Positions 34,247 to 44,391 are shown, counted from the first letter of the stretch. The stretch: 51,251 nt of DNA from CAYRIH01 sp964424375 (GCA_964424375.1 CAYRIH010000005.1:1-51251), one strand, 5' to 3'. Notes: generated by a model not told the origin, from the sequence alone. Made by a program: numbers and translations.

Positions 34247-35503
34247 CTAAGCCTTTTCTCGGCGATACTGGCGATACTTCCTAACTAAGTATCTAATTGG
34301 GTAGGTAATTGGAAAACGTTTAACCCATTGTATAAATCTGTGAAATCTATATTTGGGTATGCTAAACCTATACTGTTCTGGTGCAGCAGTCAGAGCAGTT
34401 GTGCTATGAGAATTTTTGAATATTAGTATAGCTCGTCCTAATCGATAAGAGTCAGCTTTAGTATTTAGCTTAAAACCATATTTATAAGCATGTTGAGATA
34501 TTATTTTTTCTTGCTCTATTGGTATTTCGAACACAATTAAGTTTCCTGCACGGAAGACGTTTTGCAGAGCCCGGTCTATATTTTTTGAGTAGTGCAACAT
34601 ATTTAACACTAAAACTATGTCGTATGTTTGTTCAATTGTAAGATCGTCCAGATCGTCTTTGGAGAATACTGCTTTAGCATTCTTTAACCATCCAATGCGG
34701 CGGGCTACATTTAGAGGTTGTATGCTGTGATCTATCCCAGTGACTGTTTTAGCACCAGCCTCTTCTGCCTTAAAACTAAAAAATCCATGAAAGCAACCAA
34801 TGTCTAGTACGCTTTTATCCTTAAACTCTATCATTGAGGACAGGCGATCCCATGTTTTTGTACTTTCTGAATAACCATGTCGCAGAACTCCCGATGGCAG
34901 ATTAATATCTTGATAGAACTGATCGTGATTCATATTTTCTAGATCGGACAACAATAAAAGTTCTTGCCACCGTTGTGGAAATGTAGCGCGGTTAACAGCT
35001 GGGAAAGCATCGTTAGTAGTATCCACTAAGATAGGGTTGTCATCTAATACAACTACATCGAAGAATTTTGCCTCTACCTCTTCCTGGAGAATAGCTTCGG
35101 TTTTTTTAGGTTTTTGATGGAGTGGGTCGCGCCGTGCTTTATCAAGTTGACGACGACGCAGAATATGTGGGGCTGCGAAACAAAGGCATAGCTTAATTTT
35201 GGCATCCAACTTATCTTCAAGATAAGCGATGGTTAGGGGAGCATGGTGAAAACTGGAAAATCCAGCTGTCGGCATGTTATAAAATATATAGCCATCCAAT
35301 ACAAATGAGGTGTTACTACTGGTTTTTATTAGAGATGTTAGTTTATTGACGAACTTAGTGCAGCCATTTTGTGTGTCTCGGTAGTTAAATAACAAATCAA
35401 AATCCAGATAAGTAGCTTGGTGATCTTTAGCGTAGCGCTTGGCAAATTTGGTTTTACCCGATCCAGACTCACCCACTACAATTAGTAATTTATTCTTTGC
35501 CAT
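34247..35503 (-). CDS. P-loop kinase fused to SAM-dependent methyltransferase (possible glycan capping enzyme)
   Basis: 418 aa. Residues 1-165 are a small P-loop kinase with Walker A GESGSGKTK (11-19), and LRRRQLDKARRDP as a lid-like Arg-rich segment. Residues 200-355 are a methyltransferase with SVLDIGCFHGFFSF (231-244), GIDHS and VLVLNMLHYSKN, resembling the CmoB/DUF1698 group. The tail (385-418) is strongly basic with aromatic residues, suited to membrane binding. E. coli WbdD, which ends O-antigen chains with a methyl phosphate, also joins kinase and methyltransferase, but with a different kinase fold and reverse order. The parallel is inference. Both halves look intact. Confidence 0.75.
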   Translation of the reverse strand: MAKNKLLIVVGESGSGKTKFAKRYAKDHQATYLDFDLLFNYRDTQNGCTKFVNKLTSLIKTSSNTSFVLDGYIFYNMPTAGFSSFHHAPLTIAYLEDKLDAKIKLCLCFAAPHILRRRQLDKARRDPLHQKPKKTEAILQEEVEAKFFDVVVLDDNPILVDTTNDAFPAVNRATFPQRWQELLLLSDLENMNHDQFYQDINLPSGVLRHGYSESTKTWDRLSSMIEFKDKSVLDIGCFHGFFSFKAEEAGAKTVTGIDHSIQPLNVARRIGWLKNAKAVFSKDDLDDLTIEQTYDIVLVLNMLHYSKNIDRALQNVFRAGNLIVFEIPIEQEKIISQHAYKYGFKLNTKADSYRLGRAILIFKNSHSTTALTAAPEQYRFSIPKYRFHRFIQWVKRFPITYPIRYLVRKYRQYRREKA

Positions 35504-35659
35504 TATTTAATAATCTTTGAGAGATTTTTATATTTTTACTGGCATTATGATTAGGTTTTTTTTGTTTGTTCTTTAGTGGCTTAAGGACTATTATAGAATG
35601 TGTATTTTTTTAATAACTAAATATCTTTTTAGTAGAAATATTTATTAATTGTTTGAGCA

Positions 35660-36784
35660 ATGAGAAAGAAAATAGTAGTTATTATTAATAATTTTGCAGT
35701 TGGCGGAGCAGAGCGCTTTTTTTTAAATATTCTACCACGGCTAGATCAGGAAAAAGTAGAACTTTATCTCGTGACGGTTTGGGGATCTGGACCGCTGGAA
35801 AAAGATTATTCTCATCTTAATATACCGATTTATTTTGCTGGCACTAAAGTAAGATTCAAGAAAAACCCACTCCTGAAGCTATGCTTAGCCATTATAGCAC
35901 CAATTACTTTAATTAAACTGTTAATTATCTTACACAAAATTCAACCTGATATAGTGTTGACATGTTTATGTCAGGCGGATATTTTAGGCACTTTGGCTGC
36001 TTGGTTATCCCATGTTAAAAAGCGGATTATCAGGCACCCTGATCTTAAATCTCCCCACCCTTTTATTAAATGTCTTAAAAAAACTTTTGGTTTTAATTTA
36101 GCAACGGATGTGATTGCCAATTCTCAAACAACCCAGCGATTTTTGGTTAGTTATTTTGGCGTATCTCCTAAAAAAATAATGGTTATACCTAATGGGATTG
36201 ATATGAGTCAATTTACAAAAGATGTTGCTCCAATTAAAGTCCATAATGATTTAACTTTAGGATTTGTAGGTCGCTTGGAGCCAGTTAAAGGTGTCCAGTA
36301 TTTATTAGATGCATTAAAGATACTTAAAAGGGAATATAATTTAACCCCTAAGACTATTTTGATAGGTGATGGCAGTTTACGACACGATCTTGAGCATTAT
36401 GCCAAGAGTAATAATTTATCTAATGCACACTTTATTGGACTAACTACTAATATAGCAGCTGCTTTAAAGCATATAGATATCTTAATTATTCCGTCGCTCA
36501 GTGAAGGTTTTGGGTTAGTGGTATTGGAAGGATTGGTTGCTGGGAAGATAGTGATTGCTTCGGATTTATCTGTTATTCGCGATTTAATTACCAATGGTAA
36601 AAATGGGATTCTGTTTACAGTGGCTGACTCTCAATCCTTGGCCGTTGCCTTGCTCAAAGTTATTACTGATCAATCATTTTCCCAACAATTATGTCAAGGT
36701 ATCAACCAGTGGCAGCGTTGCGAAATGCACCGGTTTGACATTAATAATATAGCCCAGCGTTATGAGTCTTTTATTTTATCCTGA
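35660..36784 (+). CDS. Glycosyltransferase, GT4 family
   Basis: 374 aa GT-B enzyme. IIINNFAVGGAERFFLNIL at the N-terminus, PNGIDMSQF, GFVGRLEPVKGVQYLLDAL and the E-x7-E motif in PSLSEGFGLVVLEGLVAGK are GT4 signatures. It is divergently arranged from the kinase-methyltransferase gene, with 156 bp of AT-rich promoter DNA between. Confidence 0.9.
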   Translation: MRKKIVVIINNFAVGGAERFFLNILPRLDQEKVELYLVTVWGSGPLEKDYSHLNIPIYFAGTKVRFKKNPLLKLCLAIIAPITLIKLLIILHKIQPDIVLTCLCQADILGTLAAWLSHVKKRIIRHPDLKSPHPFIKCLKKTFGFNLATDVIANSQTTQRFLVSYFGVSPKKIMVIPNGIDMSQFTKDVAPIKVHNDLTLGFVGRLEPVKGVQYLLDALKILKREYNLTPKTILIGDGSLRHDLEHYAKSNNLSNAHFIGLTTNIAAALKHIDILIIPSLSEGFGLVVLEGLVAGKIVIASDLSVIRDLITNGKNGILFTVADSQSLAVALLKVITDQSFSQQLCQGINQWQRCEMHRFDINNIAQRYESFILS

Positions 36785-36804
36785 TAGTTAATTAGTTCAG
36801 GGGG

Positions 36805-38265
36805 TTAATTAATCCGAGTGACAATAGACCTCAGTTTTTCCAGCAATGGTTCTTTGAGAATCCATAGAAGAGTAAAATACATAACTGTTGCTACGGCTAT
36901 CGTTAATAACAGATTAATATCTAATTGTTTTAATCCCCAGGTGGCCATACCCATAATTACACCGGCAATTACTATTTTATAAATACTGGGAGCTACCACT
37001 AAACCTACTTGTGTTCTTAAGACACAATATACCCATCCATAAGTAACGAATTGAGAGATTACAGTTGCAATGGCGGCTCCGGGCGCACCCAATTTTGATA
37101 TCAGATATATATTTAGGACGATATTGAATATGGCTCCTAAAGTCATATAAGGAATGAATTTTTTTTGTGTATCAGATGCAAAAATTGCATTGTTAATGAT
37201 GATAAATGGAAAGGTGGCTAGAAATGATAATGCTAACAATCTAAAAATTATAGCAGCACTTGTGTAATCTGTACCGTAGAGTAGGATGATTACCTGATCT
37301 CCTAAAATAATTCCACCAATAGTTAAAGGAATAGCTAAAAGCATTACCATGGATAGAGATTGCTCCAGTAGCAATTTAAATTTATTAGTTTCTTTTACCG
37401 CCCATCGTGATAGAGCCGGCAGAGTGCTCGTAGCAATTATTATTGATAATACAGTTAGTAGTTGGATAGGTTTTTGAGCAGCTGAATAAAAGCCTAACTC
37501 TGGAGCAGTACGTATCCATCCCAATATTAGAATGCTAGTATAAAACAGACTTGCCCCTAAGAAGTTTATGATAGCAAAAGGCCATACTGATGTAAGGATT
37601 GGTTTTATTAGCTTTCTAGTGAAGTTGCTAAGTAGTTTATTTAAGTAAGTTCGTATGACGAATACGGTCATAACTAATCCCAAAATGCTACCAATTGTAT
37701 AACCAATGGCCAAGGAATATGGAGTAGGGTTGTATAACAATATAATCAGAGACAGAATTACAGTAATTATGTTTGTAAATATGTTAATGCCTGCCTCGGT
37801 TTCCATTTTTTCCAATGATCTGATAAAAGCAAAACCATATTTTCTCAGGCCATCAGCTAGGAAAAGTACAGCTATAATTGGCAATAGATTTTTTGCTTCC
37901 GGTATAGTGGTAAAGTAGGGAGCGACGAATGTTATGAGAATAAATAGAAAAGTTAGTAGTATCAGCTTGATAAAAAGAACAGTAGATAAATACTGGGATT
38001 TTAATTCAGGATTTTTAGCGGCTTCTCGAGTGAGTATCCAATCAATGCCTATGTTAGAGAAGATAGACATAAATCCCGCCAATGCTATGGCGTAAGAAAA
38101 CACACCATAACCTGCAGCACCCAGAATTCTTGCAGCATAGATTACAATAACTGCTCTAATAATTCGGCTGGCTATTTGACTAATTCCTAGCCAGAAAGTA
38201 TTTTTTAAGACAGTTTGTCCTAAAGTTTGGTTAGAGAATAGAAATATCTGGAATTGTTTTTTCAT
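36805..38265 (-). CDS. Oligosaccharide flippase (Wzx-like, MOP superfamily)
   Basis: 486 aa with 12-14 membrane helices. FWLGISQIASRIIRAVIVIYAARILGAAGYGVFSYA and SIFSNIGIDWILTREAAKN are typical of Wzx/RfbX proteins that move lipid-linked glycan units across the membrane. It is the only flippase seen, so it should serve the whole locus, together with the Wzy_C protein at 20629. Confidence 0.9.
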   Translation of the reverse strand: MKKQFQIFLFSNQTLGQTVLKNTFWLGISQIASRIIRAVIVIYAARILGAAGYGVFSYAIALAGFMSIFSNIGIDWILTREAAKNPELKSQYLSTVLFIKLILLTFLFILITFVAPYFTTIPEAKNLLPIIAVLFLADGLRKYGFAFIRSLEKMETEAGINIFTNIITVILSLIILLYNPTPYSLAIGYTIGSILGLVMTVFVIRTYLNKLLSNFTRKLIKPILTSVWPFAIINFLGASLFYTSILILGWIRTAPELGFYSAAQKPIQLLTVLSIIIATSTLPALSRWAVKETNKFKLLLEQSLSMVMLLAIPLTIGGIILGDQVIILLYGTDYTSAAIIFRLLALSFLATFPFIIINNAIFASDTQKKFIPYMTLGAIFNIVLNIYLISKLGAPGAAIATVISQFVTYGWVYCVLRTQVGLVVAPSIYKIVIAGVIMGMATWGLKQLDINLLLTIAVATVMYFTLLWILKEPLLEKLRSIVTRIN

Positions 38266-38415
38266 CTTACTTTTTCTTTATTTGTCGTCATTTTAAATTA
38301 TAATCTACCAATCACGATTTGATAAATCTAGAAGCACGTTTTTATAGTAGTTTAATTGGGGTAGAATATATTTTGAGATTATCAGATAAGTCTAGTTCTT
38401 TGGTAAAATAGTAAT

Positions 38416-40341
38416 ATGGTTATTCTTGGGTTTTTGTCAATCTTTCAAGTTGCCTTTCTGCCAGGTCTTATTGTTACTTTGTTTTTGCGCATTCGCACTA
38501 TGTTACAAAGGATTCTTTTAGCTTTTGCTTTTTCGTTATTAATTAATCACTTTTTAGTAGTCGTCTTGGTTTTATTGGGCATTTTTACTCAACCGGTAGT
38601 TTGGGCCATTTTCTTAACTGAGCTATTAGCTTTATTTTTTATATTAAGATATCAGCGTATTACAATTCCTCATAAAATTACCTGGTCTATCCCAGGGATA
38701 TCTTATGAGGAAATTCCTGCACATTCACCCTGGTCTATTTTTGTTTTATTATTAGTGGGACTGTTTAGTGCTATATCGTTATGGGTAGTCATCTCCAAAG
38801 TTTTATCTATCACTCCAGGTGTATTTAATCTTTGGGATGATTTTACTTCTTTTAATAGATGGGCTTTGGATTGGTACAGCGGAATATTTCCATTGGATAC
38901 CAATTACTACCCTCAGTTAATCCCGACAGTCTGGTCAATGGCCTACAAATTTGTTGGTAATAGTGATATTCAGTTTTTTGCTAAGAGTGTTATGGGATTA
39001 TTCCCGATATTTTTGCTCTTAGTGTTTGTTGATTTATTTTATCGACTTAGACGATTGTCTTTTTTAGCAGGTTTGATTTTTACTACTATTTTAATGATGG
39101 CATTTGCCTGGATGTATATTGGTTCAGGATATGTCGATTTCCCAGTAGCATTTTTTGCATTTATGGCTTATTATGTTTTAATTCCAGATCTAATAGAAAA
39201 GAAATTTGATGCCGTAAATTTGATATTGGCTTCAATTTTGGTGGCATCTGCAGTTCTAACGAAACAAGCTGGTTTTTATATGCTGATTCCACTGCTAATT
39301 TGGGGCGGTATATTATTACATGGACAAAAGTTTGCCCTTAAAAACATCTTGAAGTGGCTGGCAATATCAATAGTTACTTTTTTAATAGTAGCGTCTCCTT
39401 GGTATGCTTATAAAGCATGGCAGGTAAGTAGTGGTCAGGATTCCTCTAATGTGACTAGTGTACAAAGAGCACTAATAAGGCAATCTGGAGATATTTCTAT
39501 GGGTGAGCGGTTATATCAATCTACTAAAAGAGTAGCTGCCCAACTTACAGGCCAAACATTACAATCTCTGCATATTGCTTATCCTGCATCCAATGGTCAA
39601 ATAGCCATATCTCCAGTAGTTATCATATTAATGGTGTTAGTATGGCTAATCTTTTTATTGTTTGCTTGGGGCAGTTTGATAGCTCGATATGCTTTATTGT
39701 TAGTGGGTATTCCGTTTTATATTATCTGGGGGGCTAAGTATAGTTATGATTATCGTAATCTTGTATTGGTCTTTCCTTTTTTCGGTATGGTAGCCGGTTT
39801 TGGTTTTGTAAATGTACTCCGGAGGCTGTCGGGTATCTTGGGAAGCAATTTGCGCGAAGTGCGCCATAAGGCTGAACATATCACAGAGGGTGTTAGAACA
39901 ATAACTCTCCGGCCACAATTTATTGTGGCAGTAGTAATAATTATTGGGCTAGCAGTTCTGCTCTATGGACAATTTAAGTATCCATCTGAGGAACTTTATC
40001 GTATACATAACCAGAAGATGCGTAGTGTGGGTATGCAGTGGATTAACGAACCGCTGTACAATTATTACAACACTTATGGGTTTACTGGAAAAGTTAGAAC
40101 TATGTATTTACCTATGGCCTACCTTCCAGAATTAAAGGAGTATACTATTGCAGTTTCTGATACTTTGACACTTTCAGCGTTGAAAGAGTTTGAACAGGAT
40201 TCATCTATACATTATGTTTTATGGTGGGGAGGCACTCTCGAACCAGACGCCTTGGAACTTATGAAAGTAAAAGTTGAAAAAGAGGAATATAAATTGATTT
40301 TCCAAGTTGGAAATTACGTATTTGTAAAGATTTCGGGATGA
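38416..40341 (+). CDS. Polytopic membrane protein, GT-C glycosyltransferase-like
   Basis: 641 aa with about twelve helices and a small C-terminal outer domain. After helix 4, NLWDDFTSFNRWALDWYSG places acidic residues in a large outer loop as in GT-C enzymes (ArnT, PMT), which use lipid-phosphate sugars. Helices containing GSGYVDFPVAFFAFMAYY and LTKQAGFYMLIPLLIWG match the PMT_2-like layout. The GT2-GtrA protein encoded next could supply its lipid-linked donor. TAAAAT lies 6 nt before the ATG. It overlaps the next gene by 4 nt. Confidence 0.65.
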   Translation: MVILGFLSIFQVAFLPGLIVTLFLRIRTMLQRILLAFAFSLLINHFLVVVLVLLGIFTQPVVWAIFLTELLALFFILRYQRITIPHKITWSIPGISYEEIPAHSPWSIFVLLLVGLFSAISLWVVISKVLSITPGVFNLWDDFTSFNRWALDWYSGIFPLDTNYYPQLIPTVWSMAYKFVGNSDIQFFAKSVMGLFPIFLLLVFVDLFYRLRRLSFLAGLIFTTILMMAFAWMYIGSGYVDFPVAFFAFMAYYVLIPDLIEKKFDAVNLILASILVASAVLTKQAGFYMLIPLLIWGGILLHGQKFALKNILKWLAISIVTFLIVASPWYAYKAWQVSSGQDSSNVTSVQRALIRQSGDISMGERLYQSTKRVAAQLTGQTLQSLHIAYPASNGQIAISPVVIILMVLVWLIFLLFAWGSLIARYALLLVGIPFYIIWGAKYSYDYRNLVLVFPFFGMVAGFGFVNVLRRLSGILGSNLREVRHKAEHITEGVRTITLRPQFIVAVVIIIGLAVLLYGQFKYPSEELYRIHNQKMRSVGMQWINEPLYNYYNTYGFTGKVRTMYLPMAYLPELKEYTIAVSDTLTLSALKEFEQDSSIHYVLWWGGTLEPDALELMKVKVEKEEYKLIFQVGNYVFVKISG

Positions 40342-41390
40342 CATTAAATATTCCGGTATTAATACCTGCATATAATCCACCATCCGAGTTAACTAGATTA
40401 GTTCAAGAATTGTTGCAAAAAGGCGTTTGCCAAGTGGTTGTAGTTAATGATGGTAGTACTGAGTCGTCGCAGCCAGTTTTCAGTACGCTGAAGGGAATTT
40501 TAGGTGTTGATTACCTTGAACATACTGCTAATCTGGGCAAGGGAGCTGCGTTAAAAACAGGGTTAAAATTTATTTGTGAAAAATATCCTGAATCTTTGGG
40601 TGTAGTTACTGCGGATGCTGATGGTCAGCATACAACAGATGACATTATCAAAATCATTAAAACACTAGCCCGCAGTCGTGATAGCTTGATTCTGGGTTGT
40701 CGTCAGATTAGCCGTGATATTCCATGGCGGAGCTGGTTTGGCAACATGCTCACAAAAAAGATTTTTTTATGGCTAACTGGCAAGAAAATTTCTGATACCC
40801 AGACAGGACTGCGAGGGTTGCCTATGAAATATGTAACTCGGTGGCTAAATCTTCCTGGCAGTGGATATGAATATGAAATGACTCTACTTTTATCAGCGGC
40901 TCGGGAGGGGATTGATATTATTGAAGAACCGATTACCACCATTTATATCGCTAATAATATCACTTCACATTTTCATCCGTTGCTGGATTCTATGCGTATC
41001 TACCTTGTGTTACTGCGATATATAGCATCATCACTACTGGCTGCTACTGTTGACGTGTTTTTTTTCTCATTAATATTCCAATGGTTAGGTAATGTTACCG
41101 TTAGTATGTTGATCAGTCGATATGTTATAGGTGCTTTAGTGAATTTTACTATCAATCATACTTTAGTATTTCACAGCCGGGTGCCGGCCAAGCTGACCTT
41201 AAGCCGCTATTATTTAGTAGCTACTGCCATGGGGCTGATTGCTAGTGCAGCAGTGATTCAGTTAACTAGCAACTTAGGTTGGCATATATTGGTGAGTAAA
41301 ATTGTTGTAGAGCTGGTTCTCTTTCCGCTTAGCTTTATCTTACAGCGGCGTTGGGTTTTTGCTCACCGGCATAATAAACAATTACTATGA
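40338..41390 (+). CDS. GT2 glycosyltransferase fused to GtrA-like membrane domain
   Basis: 350 aa. Residues 1-225 are a DPM1/GtrB-like GT2 domain (VLIPAYNPPSEL, VVVNDGST, VTADADGQH with the DxD motif, and SDTQTGLRGLP). Residues 230-345 hold four GtrA-type helices ending LSFILQRRWVF. Such fusions make and present polyprenyl-phosphate sugars for GT-C enzymes or export. The coupled GT-C-like neighbour supports this. Confidence 0.9.
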   Translation: MTLNIPVLIPAYNPPSELTRLVQELLQKGVCQVVVVNDGSTESSQPVFSTLKGILGVDYLEHTANLGKGAALKTGLKFICEKYPESLGVVTADADGQHTTDDIIKIIKTLARSRDSLILGCRQISRDIPWRSWFGNMLTKKIFLWLTGKKISDTQTGLRGLPMKYVTRWLNLPGSGYEYEMTLLLSAAREGIDIIEEPITTIYIANNITSHFHPLLDSMRIYLVLLRYIASSLLAATVDVFFFSLIFQWLGNVTVSMLISRYVIGALVNFTINHTLVFHSRVPAKLTLSRYYLVATAMGLIASAAVIQLTSNLGWHILVSKIVVELVLFPLSFILQRRWVFAHRHNKQLL

Positions 41391-42028
41391 GATTTATTCA
41401 AATCCCTAAAAATTATTTGATATCTATCGCTACAGTGAGTGATCGGATACCTAAATTGTATTATCATCCCTTAGCTATAGCTCGCAATTTCTTCTGGATG
41501 AGGCTGTCGGGTCTTTTTAATATGGCAAAGATACATATTAAACGACAGGCAACTGGTCTGGATTTTGCTTGTGGCAGTGGTATTTTTTTGCCTACTCTAG
41601 CCACAATGTTTGATCGGGTGGTGGGTGTGGATCTAGAAATCACAGAAGCTAATCAATTAATTAAGGATTATCACTTAGATAATGTTGAGCTAATTAAGGG
41701 AGATATAAATCACCTTGATTTGGAAGGACATTTTGATGCCATTTTTGCAGCTGATGTGTTAGAACACTTTTCAAATTTGAAATTGCCAACTAAGAAGATT
41801 TATAGTTGGTTGAAGAAAGATGGACTACTTTTTACCTCAGTGCCTACTGAAAACGCTTTTACTCGGCTGACTCGCATGGTCGGAGGTTACCAAAAGCCTT
41901 GGGATCATTATCATACTGGCAAGGAAATAGAAGATTTTTTATCTACCCATGGATTTTTAAGAATTGGATCAAAAATTATTGTACCGTTTTTTCCACTTTA
42001 TTATTTAGGTGTGTGGTGTAAGGTTTGA
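41387..42028 (+). CDS. Class I SAM-dependent methyltransferase
   Basis: 213 aa. GLDFACGSGIFLPTLATMFDRVVGVDLE is SAM motif I and the acidic loop, and FDAIFAADVLEHFSNL is the post-motif region. The 4-nt ATGA overlap with the GT2-GtrA gene shows translational coupling. The hydrophobic C-terminus (VPFFPLYYLGVWCKV) may touch the membrane. The acceptor could be the lipid-linked sugar. Confidence 0.8.
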   Translation: MRFIQIPKNYLISIATVSDRIPKLYYHPLAIARNFFWMRLSGLFNMAKIHIKRQATGLDFACGSGIFLPTLATMFDRVVGVDLEITEANQLIKDYHLDNVELIKGDINHLDLEGHFDAIFAADVLEHFSNLKLPTKKIYSWLKKDGLLFTSVPTENAFTRLTRMVGGYQKPWDHYHTGKEIEDFLSTHGFLRIGSKIIVPFFPLYYLGVWCKV

Positions 42029-42035
42029 TTACTGT

Positions 42036-43412
42036 TTATTGCTTTAGGAGAAGCGACCTAAATATTGCAGCATTGCGATTAACATCGTGATTTTTGAAAA
42101 AAGTTTTTTGGGCGTTTGTAACAATTCTTTGAGCTAATTCTTGGTTTGATATAAGCTGCCGGATGGCGGTTTGCAAAGCCATAATACTTTCTTCATCTAC
42201 CACTACAGCAAAATCGTTTTCTCTGGCATATTTGACTAGATAACTACTTTTTGGTGCATGAATTAGTATAGGCCTGCCTGCAATGAGATATTCAGTCAAT
42301 TTACCAGGAGTAGCTGTATTAATAACATCTGGGCTTTTGGTGTGCCAGGCCAATGGCAAAAATAAGATATCAGACTGGCTCTGGATTGCTGGCATTTCGT
42401 TACCTGGCGCTACACTAAACTCTATTTTAGGATTATTAATGCCGACAGTTTTTAAGTAAGAGGGTGGATTAGAAGAATAAATCTTAAATCGAATATCTAG
42501 GTCTGTCAGCCCATCGATGGCTTTGATTAAATTTTTAATGCTGTTGATTTGGGCCCAGTAAGCATTGCCCGTGAATAAAATAGTATAGGGCGATTGATGG
42601 GGTACAATAGGAGTTTGTAATTTTAGATATGGCTCTGGATCAGTGGAATTATGAATAATTTCTATCTTATTAGCAATCTGATTGCCGTATCTACGGCAAT
42701 AAAATTCCTTAGTTCCTTTGTTAGTCACAATAATCTTCTCAGCTTTTCGTAATAATTTGGGTTCAAATATAGCTGCTAAGATATTTCCGGTTATGGGAAA
42801 CAAATTACCTTTATAGATGTCAAATAGGTAGATACAGAAAGGAACATTGGTTGCTTTGTGGATGTAGTAAGTGCTCACCATCGATGGTCCATAATCTGAG
42901 AATCCGACTATAACTTCAATATTTCTTTCTTTTACTACCTTGACGCCTTGTTTGATTATTAAGGGGATTTGTCCAAGAATCAAAGGCATACCCAATAAGG
43001 TTTTTACAAAATTATTTCTTTTAAGAAATCTTTTAAGTTTAGCTACCAAATCCATTTTTACGGCTGCGGACAAAGGAGCTTTAACCCACATAGGAAATAG
43101 GAGAGTGTGACGAAGATACTTTTTTAATCGCACGGTTGGGTTAGTGACTTTTTCACTAGGCTGGATCTCTTGCTTTTGGCGAATATCTTTAGTGGCAGTA
43201 TAGTTATCGTAAAAAATATATTCGCCTGGGAGCCAAGTACCAATCTTCGCTGAAATATTATCTATGTTATAAAAACTAGTCAGGATAATATATGATTCAG
43301 GAGGAAAAGTTTGTAATAAGTTTGCCATGAACCTAGGAGCTCCAGCTAATGAAGGAGGAGCATATGAGGCAACAAATAAAGTTTTACGTAATTGAGGAAT
43401 ATTCATATCCAA
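42036..43412 (-). CDS. Glycosyltransferase, GT-B fold (GT4-like)
   Basis: 458 aa. TLFVASYAPPSLAGAPRFMANLL opens a GT4-like acceptor domain; YTILFTGNAYWAQINSIKNLIKAI and the later TPGKLTEYLIAGRPILIHAPKSS match the donor domain. It is longer than usual because of about 60 extra basic residues around 80-140. It lies convergent with the methyltransferase (7 bp between stops). Confidence 0.82.
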   Translation of the reverse strand: MDMNIPQLRKTLFVASYAPPSLAGAPRFMANLLQTFPPESYIILTSFYNIDNISAKIGTWLPGEYIFYDNYTATKDIRQKQEIQPSEKVTNPTVRLKKYLRHTLLFPMWVKAPLSAAVKMDLVAKLKRFLKRNNFVKTLLGMPLILGQIPLIIKQGVKVVKERNIEVIVGFSDYGPSMVSTYYIHKATNVPFCIYLFDIYKGNLFPITGNILAAIFEPKLLRKAEKIIVTNKGTKEFYCRRYGNQIANKIEIIHNSTDPEPYLKLQTPIVPHQSPYTILFTGNAYWAQINSIKNLIKAIDGLTDLDIRFKIYSSNPPSYLKTVGINNPKIEFSVAPGNEMPAIQSQSDILFLPLAWHTKSPDVINTATPGKLTEYLIAGRPILIHAPKSSYLVKYARENDFAVVVDEESIMALQTAIRQLISNQELAQRIVTNAQKTFFKNHDVNRNAAIFRSLLLKQ

Positions 43413-43570
43413 CAGATGAGAAGAAAAATGTTATTTATAATCGATAATAGTAGAAATCCTTTACTGAAACTGTACTTTTTTATTATATCACCTATAAAAT
43501 GCGGGACGGAGACAAGATTTCCGCCTACCCGTGATTATTTATCCGCATTATTTTTATAGCTACAGTATTT

Positions 43571-43603
43571 TTAAACGGCTCATTCATGAGCCGTTTAATT
43601 TTT
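43571..43603 (+). terminator. Strong bidirectional-type hairpin between divergent genes
   Basis: TTAAACGGCTCAT and ATGAGCCGTTTAA, 13-bp perfect stem, loop TC, followed by TTTTTA. It lies between two divergent gene starts, where a terminator has no coding transcript to end. It may end a small plus-strand transcript from about 43498, whose first part (GCGGGA near 43500 with TTCCGC) can also fold. Confidence 0.6.
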
Positions 43604-43630
43604 AGGTGAATAATAAGGTAAAATGGATTT

Positions 43631-44185
43631 ATGAAATCAATTTTTCGAAAAAATAAAAAACTAATAATTTTAACAATAGTTGTTTTGGTTGTAGCTCTTG
43701 GTGGTTTTTTATATCAAACCCATCAGGATGGATTTTGGAATACCAATCGGTTAGTGGCACAATACAATATCTTTAGGTTAGAAAAATCCCTTGTGGGCAA
43801 TCCTAATAATACAAACTTACTTTTAGAATTAGGGGTTAATTATTATGTCGCCCGGGATTTGAATAAAGCTTCAGATACTTATATTAAAATTACAGAATTA
43901 AATCCAGATGATTTTATGGCTTGGAATAATTTAGGAAATGTCTTTAGAGATTTAGTTAATTTTTGGGATGCTAAAGATGCCTATAAAAAAGCTTTGGAAA
44001 TTAATCCTAATTACATTCCTGCATATATAAATTTAGTTGATCTTTATACCATCTGGCCGATGGATGAGGAAGGAGATAAAATTCGTGAAGAAATAACCTC
44101 TATATTACAGCAAGGACTTAAATTAAATCCTGAAAATGAAACGCTTCAAGCTACATTAAAAGCCTATATAAGTGCTAACAGGTAG
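43631..44185 (+). CDS. Membrane-anchored TPR protein
   Basis: 184 aa. One membrane helix (about 9-29, KLIILTIVVLVVALGGFLYQ) then TPR units (LNKASDTYIKITELNPDDFMAWNNLGNVF, WDAKDAYKKALEINPNYIPAYINL). It is homologous over its whole length to the TPR protein at 19427, including WPMDEE after the last repeat. TAAAAT lies 6 nt before the ATG (leaderless). The pair stands near the two ends of the surface locus. Confidence 0.8.
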   Translation: MKSIFRKNKKLIILTIVVLVVALGGFLYQTHQDGFWNTNRLVAQYNIFRLEKSLVGNPNNTNLLLELGVNYYVARDLNKASDTYIKITELNPDDFMAWNNLGNVFRDLVNFWDAKDAYKKALEINPNYIPAYINLVDLYTIWPMDEEGDKIREEITSILQQGLKLNPENETLQATLKAYISANR

Positions 44186-44195
44186 TAAATTATAT

Positions 44196-44273
<78 letters not shown>

Positions 44274-44351
44274 ATATTGTTCAACCATATCTTTAAGCCA
44301 TCTATGACTGGCTTCTTTATACAAAATACATGAAAAATTTTGCGCCTTAAA

Positions 44352-44369
44352 TTCTGCTGGACAGCAGAA
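44352..44369. repeat. Palindromic dispersed repeat, copy 3
   Basis: TTCTGCTGGACAGCAGAA, followed by CCACA. Same family as 8915-8942. Confidence 0.65.
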
Positions 44370-44391
44370 CCACACCCCGATAACATTTTTC

